Of a stretch of DNA of 64,000 bases, positions 54,239-63,271 are shown piece after piece. Below the pieces are notes generated by a model. The model had not been told where the DNA came from. It saw nothing but the letters and a program-made list of their open reading frames with translations, and ran no database searches. The stretch comes from Cyanodermella asteris (taxonomy: Eukaryota; Ascomycota; Lecanoromycetes; Ostropales; Stictidaceae): contig UYJD01000011.1 in the NCBI GenBank assembly GCA_900618795.1, forward strand, positions 955,520 through 1,019,519. Reading direction: 5' to 3'. The translations under genes were made by a program, and so were the position numbers. How positions within the stretch are numbered: position 1 is the first letter of the stretch; the number at the start of each line of letters is the position of its first letter.

Positions 54239-54710
54239 AATTGTCGTTTCTCATGAAGTAAATAAATGCCAAGCGCTCGAACAGCGGTTCAACCAGTTTT
54301 GAAATCACGTGTTGTTAGTGGAACGAACTTCGGCCCCCGAGGTTTAAGCTAAATCAGGACCCGACCAATACCTTCGAGGGTAAGATCACCATGTCATACA
54401 GCGTGAAAGCTCTTCCATGTCGGACAAAACGCGGAGAAATGACGTACACGCAGCACAAGGAGGAACATTTCTCGTGTTCTATATTCAACTTCTAAGCCAG
54501 TCTCGTATTCAAGCTATAGAATGCATCGTGTACCAAAGCAGTCAAAAGCTCCGACCTATAACTGATGCCACTTGTTCTCAGCATGATGTGTAGAGAAGTA
54601 GATATAAAGCAAGAAGTGTCTCCATAATTGCTGCGAACTTCCATCCCCCCACAAACGGCACAATCCTCACTCCTCGACCGCAATCCCTAGTTCTCAGAAA
54701 ATCGATCAAC
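54239..54710. other. Intergenic, nothing recognised
   Basis: 470 bases between the HET gene and the small secreted protein gene; no further structure seen. Confidence 0.4.
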
Positions 54711-55380
54711 ATGCAGTTCTCAATTGCTCTTGCAGCCATGCTGTTCGCCAGCAATGGTCTCGCCCAGTACACCGTCGAGAGTGCCCCCTTCAACCTCTTT
54801 GTAACCTCCTCTGAGGGCACCTACAACAAGACCGCCCTCAACGCCTGCCACAGCGGTGCTGCCATCGAATCCATCTGCGTCAGTGACAGCGCAGGCATTT
54901 TCCACCTGAACACGTCGTCCAACACCGGTGGCGATCAGCCCGCCTATCCAGGCCACGGCCCCCAAGGTGTCCTCGTCTACAGCATCCCAAACAGTATGTG
55001 GAAAAGACAAAAACCGACCGCTCTTTCGAACTTGTGCTTCTAACTGACAATCACGTCCAGGCCAGATCCCCTACTCCCAAGAGATGCAGTTCTATCTGCC
55101 CTACTCGACCAACCTCGGTTCCGCCATGTTCGGTTTCGGCGGCGCGACACCCTACGTCAACTTTGACCAGTACAATGCGTTGAACATTGTTGAGAGGTAC
55201 AATGACATTGTCTCTCCGCCGAGCGACGACACCGCTACTGCCTATGCCAAGTGGTATATCTGCCAGACCAACTTTCAGGCTTACCAGTACTACACCTTGA
55301 ACTGGCTGTTTGGCAGCGAAATATTGAACCCGAGCTGCAAACCGGTCACCGTCGGAAGGGTGTTCAGCTCGGCCCGCTGA
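54711..55380 (+). CDS. Small secreted protein, DUF7907-like
   Basis: A fungal-only secreted family of unknown function. Two exons, 54711-54993 and 55061-55380, with a 67-bp intron (GTATGT...CAG), give 200 residues. The signal peptide is MQFSIALAAMLFASNGLAQ. The mature part has the family pattern: SAPFNLFVTSSEGTYN, ALNACHSGAAIESICVSD, GPQGVLVYSIPNSQIPYS, MQFYLPYSTNLGSAMF, NDIVSPPSDDTATAYAKWYI with CQTNFQAYQYYTLNW and CKPVTVGRVF. Four Cys could form two disulfides. There are several Asn glycosylation sites (NKT, NTS). The splice restores the frame between IPN and QIPYSQE. The domain name is from memory; secretion is well supported. Confidence 0.82.
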
Positions 55381-56127
55381 GATGAATGCGGAAGCCAGAT
55401 CACGGTCGATACAGAGAAGAGAATTGCTCGAGCTCGACTGGAGCTTCAGACTGCCTCACGATCTTGGGCCGAGGTATTATCTCGGTATGATCTTACGCAT
55501 GAGCCGCGGCGCCGGATTCTAGCTTTGATTAGTTTACAAGCATCCATTGCGCATGATAATACACCATAATGCTACTGCCAAGGAAGTGTTGGAATTCGCG
55601 ATGGCAAGAAATGACTGACCCTGGGCTGTGAAAGGCATGTTTTTCTGAGCCACACCTTTGCAACGTCGGGCAGACCGAAAAGTTCCCAGCCAATTCGTCC
55701 AGACAAAGCCTTCTTCGATCAAAGTGGAAGGTTTCGCCAGTTTGAACCCGTTTTGTCTCCTTGGTTGGTCTTCTTTGTGAACAATTGCAACAGCTTCATG
55801 AATGCCATTGTCAGCCATTACAATGCAGCGCTCCCTTTTTGTGGAGCAAAGCCTTTCAAAAGAAAAGCTATGATCGAATTTCTAGTACAAAGGCGTACAA
55901 GTACATTGTGTTCAGTGCAGAAACGGAAGACAGCTAAAGCAGAGACTTACAGTGAACCCGTACCTGCTGGATTCACAATGCTTAAGTAGTCATTGCATCA
56001 ACCGGGGCTTCTTCCGTCCCCAACTCTTCTCCGGGACCTTCACTCACTAGCAGAGTGTTCACCTCCGGCAGGCTGGAAGCACATTATCCACAACGCTGGA
56101 TAACACTCAATTACCGCTCCACCAAAC
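55381..56127. other. Intergenic, nothing recognised
   Basis: 750 bases between the secreted protein gene and the single-pass membrane protein gene. No conserved frames. Confidence 0.4.
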
Positions 56128-56919
56128 ATGCCTGCCGTCCAAAGGTTCAACACTGTCCCGCCAACCAACTCCACCTCGATGCAATTTCACTGCAACGGGA
56201 CCATGCTGTCGAACAGCACCATGTCAAACCTCACAGCACCAACCCGTCACGGCAGGGAAGCCACCATCAACTCCCCCACATCGGACAACGCCAGCGCCTC
56301 AGAAACCTGGAAGAATGCCGCCATAGTCGGCTGGGCCTTCTTCGCACTAATCCTGCTCATCTGGATAGCACAAGCAATGTTCATCAGACGAACGACCCGG
56401 CACGCTCGCCAGCACAAAACACGCAGGCTGACACGGCACGACATCGAGCACGGAAAGCCCACGGACCTTTCCCACGTCCGCCCTCGCCCCGGCCGCGAAC
56501 GGGCGCAAACGGTCCACGAAGTCAGGTTGGCGGAATGGGAGGCTGCAAACGGGGAGTCGCCGGAACAGTTACCGACGCCGGCTGCGCGCCGGCAGGCGTT
56601 GAGGGAGGGCGAGTTGCTCGAACGGCAACGCCGGCAGGGTTACTTTGACGTGCACGGGGTTAGGCGCGACTATGCGACTACCTCGCGCCAGCACGAGGCG
56701 TATGCTGCGGTTGTCTATGATCGGATTAGACAGGAGGAGGCGGCGCGGCGGCGGGAGCGAGCTAGGCGACGGCAGTCGAGTCGTCGGCCCGGAGGTCGTC
56801 CAGGACTGAGGAGAAATGAGACGAGTACGACTTTGCAGTCGCGACGGCCGCAGGCGCAGTCAGCGCAGACGGCGGATGCTGGCGCGGAGGCTCATTTGGG
56901 AAGCCTTGATCCTGAGTAG
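56128..56919 (+). CDS. Single-pass membrane protein of unknown function
   Basis: I do not recognise the family. The 263-residue frame has an Asn/Thr/Ser-rich N-terminus with several NxT/S sites (NST, NGT, NLT), consistent with an outside location. One transmembrane helix follows (AIVGWAFFALILLIWIAQAMF, about residues 64-85, followed by the positive RRTTRHARQHKTRR). The long C-terminal part is Arg/Glu/Ala-rich and predicted helical (VHEVRLAEWEAANGESPEQL, RQEEAARRRERARRRQSSRR). No signal peptide precedes the helix, so a type III-like orientation is likely. Codon use is GC-rich in the second half. Not obviously tied to its neighbours. Confidence 0.6.
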   Translation: MPAVQRFNTVPPTNSTSMQFHCNGTMLSNSTMSNLTAPTRHGREATINSPTSDNASASETWKNAAIVGWAFFALILLIWIAQAMFIRRTTRHARQHKTRRLTRHDIEHGKPTDLSHVRPRPGRERAQTVHEVRLAEWEAANGESPEQLPTPAARRQALREGELLERQRRQGYFDVHGVRRDYATTSRQHEAYAAVVYDRIRQEEAARRRERARRRQSSRRPGGRPGLRRNETSTTLQSRRPQAQSAQTADAGAEAHLGSLDPE

Positions 56920-57237
56920 ACTGACCTGTGGTGAGTAGCGAGAGTGTTGAAATATGATGGCCCCGGTGGCGAGAAAACAAGGTGATCAAGACTTTCTGAC
57001 TTTACTGCGAGTGATAAATATCGCTGGACAAGTAGAGCAGCGAAACAAGAAACAGGCAATTCGTCAGTCAAAACAGTGTTTCCAGCAAGTAATTACGGAC
57101 GGTGCCCCAGGTCTCCTGCCCGCCTGAGAGCTTAAAAGAAATGTAAAATATTTGTGGTGTCATGAAATGTTATTTCTGCGTCATCAGTAGAAATCTTATA
57201 TACACAATACAATCGATGAAGTACAACCTCACTCTAT
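56920..57237. other. Short convergent spacer
   Basis: 318 bases between the end of the membrane-protein gene and the end of the GH54 gene. Nothing else recognised. Confidence 0.4.
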
Positions 57238-58758
57238 TCAAGCAAAGCTGCTGCTAATTACAAAGCTGCTGCTAATTACAAAGCTCACATCATTGTTGAA
57301 TGAAGCCGGCGCATCAAAGCTATGAACACCACCGTTACTCGCGATGTAGCCGACACTGGCGTAGTGGCGGAAGTAGCGAGTGGGGTAGCCCCAAGCCCTG
57401 AAAGAGCTGCCGGTGCCACTGAGTCCTGAGATAGAGCAGAAGGTGGCGTCCTCATTGAACTGCTTGCTTCCGTCGCCGGCAGCGACCTGGAGCTCAAAGT
57501 TGAAGTGGCGAATGTAGCTGCCGGGTGTGTCCTTGGATTCAAAGGACCAGCATGCGCTGTTGCCGAGACCAGTGCGGATGGTCCAGCTGGCCTGTTGCTT
57601 CAGGGATGTGGCACTCGATGAGGTGACGACTTGGGTGTTGACGGTAGATCCGCTGTGGGCGAGGTAACGTGTGTCGTAGCCGGGGGTGGTGACACGTAGG
57701 GAGAGGGACTGACCGTTGGTGAGAGCGGTACCGCTAGTCAGCGCCGTGGTGGCGTATTTGGCTGCCACGATGTCGGCCTGGACGGAGTTCTCGGTCGCAT
57801 CTGAAGGGTACCCTGTGGTCATGACACCCTCGTAAAATGTTCCTTGAGCGCCGTTGCTATTATCTCCACCGATGCCGAGAATAATGGCACCCTCCTTGCT
57901 CATTGGGTTGTAGCCTCCGACTGTCGGGCGAGCCCCGCTATAGTAAGTCGACAGCGAGCCGGAAGCAGCATTGCCTCCACGAATGGCCCACTGGTTGGCC
58001 TGGCCCTTGACGAGGGCGTTGACGAAGCGGTATGAGATGGATGGGTCCACCGTATTCTGTTTGGTGCCTTTACCCGAGAACAAGCCGTTCTCGAGGTCGG
58101 CCATGACCCACGGTCCGTTACCTGAGCCGGATCCCCAGCCAGTGTTGTCACCGTAGTAGATAGCTTCCATGTGGCCGTTGCCAGTATCACGGTTATTCGT
58201 CTCGGCGTTGCCGTAGTCGAAGCAACATTGATCGTTGTAGTGCGTTCCATCAAGGACGGCATACATACCCTCCGCAGCATCTCCTGTAGCGATGCCGTTG
58301 ACGGCGTCGATGCGATAGCCGGTGCCGGGTGAGATGAATACACCGTACGCCTTCTTTCCATTTAGCTTTACTGGGGCCCCAGTTGCACTGGCAAGATTGT
58401 CGTAGCCGTTGGCATCCGGGCCGTTGAAGCCGCCAGGAGGAGCTTGGGTCAGATGGTTGCTTCGACCGGACTGGTCATATATGATGGTGATGAGGCAGGT
58501 CGTTCCGGAGCAGAAGGAGTCTTGAGCTGCAGCATTGGCGACGCCACCAGCTGAGACGGGAGCGATGGTGGTGGTTGTGTTATCGGAGCCACGCTTGACC
58601 TGGTAAAGCTTGCCAGAGTAGGAATTATAGAGTGCACGGGTGGTACTGTGGGCAGCAACACAAGGGGTGCCTCCAGACGAGTATATGTCGCAGGGTGCAG
58701 CGGCCACAAGCGAGCTGGAAGCAAAAAGGCCCAAGGCAATGCTTACTCGGGATGGCAT
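57238..58758 (-). CDS. abfB: Alpha-L-arabinofuranosidase, GH54 with CBM42
   Basis: A secreted enzyme removing arabinose side chains from arabinoxylan and arabinan. The start at 58758 (MPSRVSIALGLFASSSLVAA, a signal peptide) gives 506 residues, the usual length. The frame is open further upstream but that is leader. The GH54 domain shows PCDIYSSGGTPCVAAHSTTR at the mature N-terminus, IIYDQSGRSNHLTQAPPGG, and QCCFDYGNAETNN (vicinal Cys178-Cys179, candidate catalytic Glu186). The C-terminal CBM42 (from about 360) has YLAHSGS, HFNFELQVA and RAWGYPTRYFRHYASVGYIA. An 18-bp in-frame tandem duplication (57243-57278) repeats the last residues as VISSSF VISSSF, so the tail is longer than normal. Intronless. 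Confidence 0.94.
   Translation of the reverse strand: MPSRVSIALGLFASSSLVAAAPCDIYSSGGTPCVAAHSTTRALYNSYSGKLYQVKRGSDNTTTTIAPVSAGGVANAAAQDSFCSGTTCLITIIYDQSGRSNHLTQAPPGGFNGPDANGYDNLASATGAPVKLNGKKAYGVFISPGTGYRIDAVNGIATGDAAEGMYAVLDGTHYNDQCCFDYGNAETNNRDTGNGHMEAIYYGDNTGWGSGSGNGPWVMADLENGLFSGKGTKQNTVDPSISYRFVNALVKGQANQWAIRGGNAASGSLSTYYSGARPTVGGYNPMSKEGAIILGIGGDNSNGAQGTFYEGVMTTGYPSDATENSVQADIVAAKYATTALTSGTALTNGQSLSLRVTTPGYDTRYLAHSGSTVNTQVVTSSSATSLKQQASWTIRTGLGNSACWSFESKDTPGSYIRHFNFELQVAAGDGSKQFNEDATFCSISGLSGTGSSFRAWGYPTRYFRHYASVGYIASNGGVHSFDAPASFNNDVSFVISSSFVISSSFA
57243..57278. repeat. 18-bp tandem duplication at 3' end of the GH54 gene
   Basis: Two exact adjacent copies of CAAAGCTGCTGCTAATTA, adding six residues (VISSSF) without breaking the frame. 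Confidence 0.95.
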
Positions 58759-60128
58759 CTTGACAGTATGATGCTCGAGCAACGATGTAAGGGGAAGCCT
58801 GAAAACACTTGAAAGACTGAACTCGATGCTGTACAGTTCGCCACAACTTAACAAGGAGAATGACAAGATACTTATATGAAGCCTCCAAAGAAGCTCATTG
58901 CCGGCGAATATAGCCGGACAGTGGGCCAAAAGTGTTCGCTTCACCTTTGTCTTCTGTTAACATGCTGTCAGATTTCTGCGGAGATGGAGCTCGGCAACCA
59001 GCTATGTGGAATCTGGGGAAGAGGTCGCCACTAGCAGGCCGTGGTGTGGATCTTGCCTGGAACAGGAAAGTATGCCTCGATCTCCAAGGTGATAGATCAG
59101 TCTGGACGCTGTGTTCCCACGAAGCGCATTGTTAGTCGTCTCTTACCCACCAGTCCATCCTCATTCGGATGCAGATCTGACCCCAAGCGTGATGCATGCA
59201 AGATGAAATCGCGTGGTTTAAGATGTCAAAGTGAAGATCCTCAGATTATCGCTGAGTTCTATTCCTCATATCGGAGCGGATTAACGTCGCTCCGCCCAAC
59301 GGTCGACGGTCGTGGCGGCCGGCTCCACGTGCAAACTCCAATCACCTCCACTCCCCGACCACCACACTTGCTTGCTGAAACCACAGTGTGGCGTTTGGCG
59401 GGTTTGACGCCGTCGTCATCTACGGCCATGTTTTGCAGGAGGCCGTCTTCGCATAGAGGGGTCGCCACGCCGGGTAATATGGATAATTACTCAATTTTTG
59501 TTAGCTGCTGTGGGGTCCCCGGATCCTCCACATCCAGCCCCCAGAATCCACAATCTCGCTTCGACCACCGATATGTTTTGCTCGGCATACGAGCCCTGTT
59601 TGTCCTGTCCTCCGAGATCCATCCTGACATAGTGACGAATGCTTTTGTGACACGCATGGGATCGCGTCCTGCAGACAATGTGTCAGCCACCGCCCCTACG
59701 GATCATTATTCCGAACAGCGATAGACTGCTTGAGCCAACGGGACACCGCCGATTCCATGGGTGAATCTGAAAGGCCCAGGCGCCAGGAATTCCATCACAC
59801 GACTCAGTCAAGCATCATATACCCGTATGCCAATCGTCGCCATGAAGGTCAATGGAGCAATCGACATCCACAGGAACACGGGATTTGCCATCTCACAGGG
59901 TAGGGCCAGGCTAAGGAGGCAAGCATCTTGACCTTAATTTCGTCAATAACTCCTGTCATCTATTCAACCCGGTATGGGTGATGCTGCGGCTGGTATATCA
60001 TTTATTGTAATTACCGAACCACCTCGGCAAGGTGCTCTGTCTATGACGATGACCTCGGAGATGTACTCAGCTTCACAACCAATCATTCCGTCTTGTTGCA
60101 TACAAACCTTTCGGCTGCATGTTCACAT
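58759..60128. other. Spacer between GH54 and the third HET gene
   Basis: 1.4 kb, containing the GH54 promoter and the 3' end of the HET gene. A 227-codon plus-strand frame (59041-59724) lacks any conserved motif and is not taken as a gene. Confidence 0.4.
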
Positions 60129-62588
60129 CTAGATGAGAACAAAGTCTTCAAAGCCAGCCTCGCTTCGCCGGAAGCCGGCTTGCATTCGAGACCCTTCGTT
60201 GTCTGAGACGTCGACGTCCGGGTACGTTCCCAGGTTCAAGAGCAGTGCATCTTTCATGAGCATGCTCGGTAATCGGCCGAAGTTCCCAGTGCCGAGCCGT
60301 CGATATACCTTCTCGCCCGGCTGAACGAAACGGTCTCCGTCAATGTACGAGTTGACCTTGGCGAGAACGAGACATCGAGCTTCCAGACCCCCGCGTCTGA
60401 AATCCAGAGTGAGCGGCATCCATGCCAGTTCATCCAATGCCCTTCGCCATTTCCTCACGTTGCACCCTTCAACGGTGTCAGAACTGAACCAAAGATCCTG
60501 TCCGGTGGATTCGTCCGTCAAACAGAGTGAAGAGTCCTTGGGTCCCATGCTCTTGACGCGATTAAGGCGGCCGCGCAATCTGAGCCAGCCCGCTGTGACT
60601 GAGCCAAACACAAAATCCGACTTGAGGACCACATCGGAGGCAACAACATCGACGAGCGGAACGGCACTAATGCTAAACATGAAAGTGGGCTGAGCTTGTG
60701 CTTCAATGCTAGCCCAGCTCCAGCTAGGGGCCACATACAGATCATCCCCACTGAATTTTCTTTCGGGGGTTTTCTTTCCTTGCACGTTTATCCACCCTAG
60801 TTGGAATTCGAGTCTCATATCCCACAGACCAGCTAGATATCGCCTTTTCCGAGTCAGTCCCGAGCTTGCGAATTCACGTGCAATGGCGGAGAACGCAAGC
60901 AGCTTGTCAGTCTGCTTGGTCAGGCCACAGGCAGTATAATTCTCGATCGCATACTTCCAGCGCAAGTCGAAATTGTCCATGATTTGTTTGTACAGTTTTT
61001 GTTTAGCGCTCAACGTCTTCGAATCTTCGGCGTTGCTCTGTATAGCCTGGAGCTTTGTCATGACCTCGATCACTTGGTGTTGTGTTCCCCGGAGCCGCTC
61101 GGGTTCCAGCATGCCTCCTAACGACGAGGTCTCGCATCGACTGAAGGTATCGCAAGCCCACAAAACGCCCGAATTCGTGAATCCGAGCGAGCGACGGGCC
61201 AGATTTCGTTCCTGAAACACCCAAGCTCGCTTGAACAAAGGTGCGTTGCCTGCATTACTTGCTGGAATATCGGCGTTATAATTCCACAGCAGCGCAGCTC
61301 GGCCTGCAAGGAGAATGCAGACCTGGCCAGCTTCGTTTGTTTCTGTCGCATTGCGTCCCAGTACTTCAGCGAGCGGCACACGAAACCCGAATTCGACTCG
61401 GACATCTCTGTTAGTGTTGATGAACCCCTCTGCGTCTGATCGGGAGGCCATGGCAGTAATGTTCAAGAAGGCATACTTGTAGACATCTGCCATGAGAGCG
61501 ATCTGAACCAGACAGTCGTCGGGATCGTCTTGTATGATGCACAGGCTATCAATCCAGACATGTTCGAAGCCCAGGTTGAATGATACGGTGACCGCGTCCT
61601 GGAACGTTTGCGGGAGCTTTTCCATAGGCACGTCCTTTTTCCAGTCTGGAAGCTTGTTTAACGTCAAGACCTGGTCTTCTCGGCCTTGCAATGGTGCTTT
61701 AGGCTTTGGCCCAGGGCCCCAGCAGTGACTCAAGGATAGAAATGGCACTCCATTGTTGTACTTATCCGCCGGGAAATCACGGCTGTCTCCTTTCTCGACG
61801 ATACGCGTCATGAGTGAGATTGTGGTCCCTCTAGGGACTGTCGAGGCATCAGGTTCGGTCCAGAGTCGTATCAGCCGGTCTGGGTACCATTTTTGCGCCG
61901 GCGCTGCGATGTCATCCCGCCCGTAAATATGGTTGCATTTTGGATGCGTCTTGAAACACTCGAGAAGCCATAAACCTATCAATGATGCTGTCTGGGGCCC
62001 CATAGTTGAAGCGAAGGCCTGATGTCCCATCTCCGTTGAACCCTCTACTGGTGGGTCAAGCGAGGCAACGACTTCGTAGTCGGCAGGATGTTTCTTCACC
62101 TCGGGAGTTTGTCGGTTTTGAGACTCTGGCTCTTGAGGGCGCCGAAGCTTCTGGTCGGGGTATATTGTGAATTTACCTATTCCCCAACCATAGCCACTTG
62201 TGTGTCTCACCATTAGGCTTACGGCAACACAGTCGTGTGGGAATGAGTACTGTGGATAATGCTTGGGGTCGCTCACATCGACAGTCCAGGTAAGGCTCCA
62301 CTGGTGTGCTGGGGATTTATGACGCTGCCATTGTGGGTGCTCTCTGGCAGCCGCAAATAAGATCTGGGTCTTCTTGCAGATGACGCATTTTGAAGGGGCT
62401 TCCCTCATTGACTTGGAATGAACCAGTCCGCGACTTTCGTAGCCAGTTCCATCCCCGAATTGAGTAACGACATGTGTGAGTAATGTCAAACAGCGCGAAC
62501 ACAGCGACTCGGTTCCCGAACCACGTGGATGTGGTTCTGGGAAGGTGAGAGTTGGGCAGTCGCCCTCGGAAGAGCTGCTGTTTCCCAT
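60129..62588 (-). CDS. HET-domain protein with N-myristoylation-type start
   Basis: A third heterokaryon-incompatibility-type protein. Start MGNSSSSEGDC (62588) is chosen over an upstream in-frame ATG (62732): it begins at a sensible fungal context and carries a Gly2/Ser6 myristoylation pattern. The product is 819 residues. An N-terminal Cys pair region (LCSRCLTLL, SKCVICKKTQ) precedes the HET domain: PFLSLSHCWGPGPKPKAPLQ, then KLPQTFQDAVTVSFNLGFEH with VWIDSLCIIQDDPDDCLVQI and YKYAFLNITAMASRS, then RAWVFQERNLARRSLGF. A long C-terminal region of unknown fold follows, with VAPSWSWASIEAQ typical of HET proteins of the 'WSWAS' subtype. The frame is intact and intronless. Confidence 0.9.
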   Translation of the reverse strand: MGNSSSSEGDCPTLTFPEPHPRGSGTESLCSRCLTLLTHVVTQFGDGTGYESRGLVHSKSMREAPSKCVICKKTQILFAAAREHPQWQRHKSPAHQWSLTWTVDVSDPKHYPQYSFPHDCVAVSLMVRHTSGYGWGIGKFTIYPDQKLRRPQEPESQNRQTPEVKKHPADYEVVASLDPPVEGSTEMGHQAFASTMGPQTASLIGLWLLECFKTHPKCNHIYGRDDIAAPAQKWYPDRLIRLWTEPDASTVPRGTTISLMTRIVEKGDSRDFPADKYNNGVPFLSLSHCWGPGPKPKAPLQGREDQVLTLNKLPDWKKDVPMEKLPQTFQDAVTVSFNLGFEHVWIDSLCIIQDDPDDCLVQIALMADVYKYAFLNITAMASRSDAEGFINTNRDVRVEFGFRVPLAEVLGRNATETNEAGQVCILLAGRAALLWNYNADIPASNAGNAPLFKRAWVFQERNLARRSLGFTNSGVLWACDTFSRCETSSLGGMLEPERLRGTQHQVIEVMTKLQAIQSNAEDSKTLSAKQKLYKQIMDNFDLRWKYAIENYTACGLTKQTDKLLAFSAIAREFASSGLTRKRRYLAGLWDMRLEFQLGWINVQGKKTPERKFSGDDLYVAPSWSWASIEAQAQPTFMFSISAVPLVDVVASDVVLKSDFVFGSVTAGWLRLRGRLNRVKSMGPKDSSLCLTDESTGQDLWFSSDTVEGCNVRKWRRALDELAWMPLTLDFRRGGLEARCLVLAKVNSYIDGDRFVQPGEKVYRRLGTGNFGRLPSMLMKDALLLNLGTYPDVDVSDNEGSRMQAGFRRSEAGFEDFVLI

Positions 62589-63271
62589 CATACAGTGGCG
62601 AGATGCGGTAACGCTGAGGAATGCCAAACAATGCTCATACGCATCGCATACCTTTTTGAAAGCTCGAGCGGCTTTGAAACCACATATAGGAGACACTTCA
62701 GCGACGCAATCAAGCCACGAGCGGGCAGCCAAGCTCCAAGAATTCTGGCCATGCGCCGCTCGATGGCTGAGTCTTGTGGCCTCGTATGATATTGTCAGAC
62801 CATGCTGGCGACTATCATGGTTGGCAAATACGCTCAGTCGATTCTCTGATCAAAGACATGTCACCATTTTGCCTCTGGTGAGTTTCATCTGTGAGAAGGC
62901 CGGGCTGCTGCAGCGGTTCCAGTGAGCTGGGCTGCTGCTGAGTCACCAGCTTTGGTACAAACCCACACAGCTAGCTTTTCCTTCACTGAACCCAGTAATA
63001 AGCACGCTTGGAGCTGTACCAAGCCGAAAAACAGAGGCGGAAGCCCGCATTTCGGCTGGTTTTCTAACATCTTGATCACCGACAGCTCACGGTATTTCAA
63101 TCAGACATTGTTCAAGTCAAATGTGGGATGCGTCAGCAGCGAGGAAGTGTGCGAGGTGGACGCGATGGAAGAGATCGATGCTGGATAAGGTCTACTGGCT
63201 AGCACGCCAGATGACCTTTCACAGATGCTAAGCTGAGCTGCAATCGCCACCGATGGCCATGCGAGAGCACT
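62589..63271. other. Intergenic, nothing recognised
   Basis: About 680 bases between the HET gene and the partial gene at the window edge. No conserved frame seen. Confidence 0.4.

Noticed and set aside
58759-58944. 62-codon upstream extension of the GH54 frame
   Set aside because: The proper signal peptide begins at MPSRVSIALG; the extension is leader sequence.
59510-59515. GTGGGG, a possible CreA (SYGGRG) site upstream of the GH54 gene
   Set aside because: A degenerate six-base site expected often by chance, and it stands about 750 bases from the start; no paired site was found.
59041-59724. A 227-codon plus-strand frame upstream of the GH54 gene
   Set aside because: No conserved motifs, no codon bias and no signal; it occupies what should be the arabinofuranosidase promoter, so it is most likely random.
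59919-59925. GGCTAAG, a possible XlnR-type site
   Set aside because: Over 1.1 kb from the GH54 start and a single weak match.
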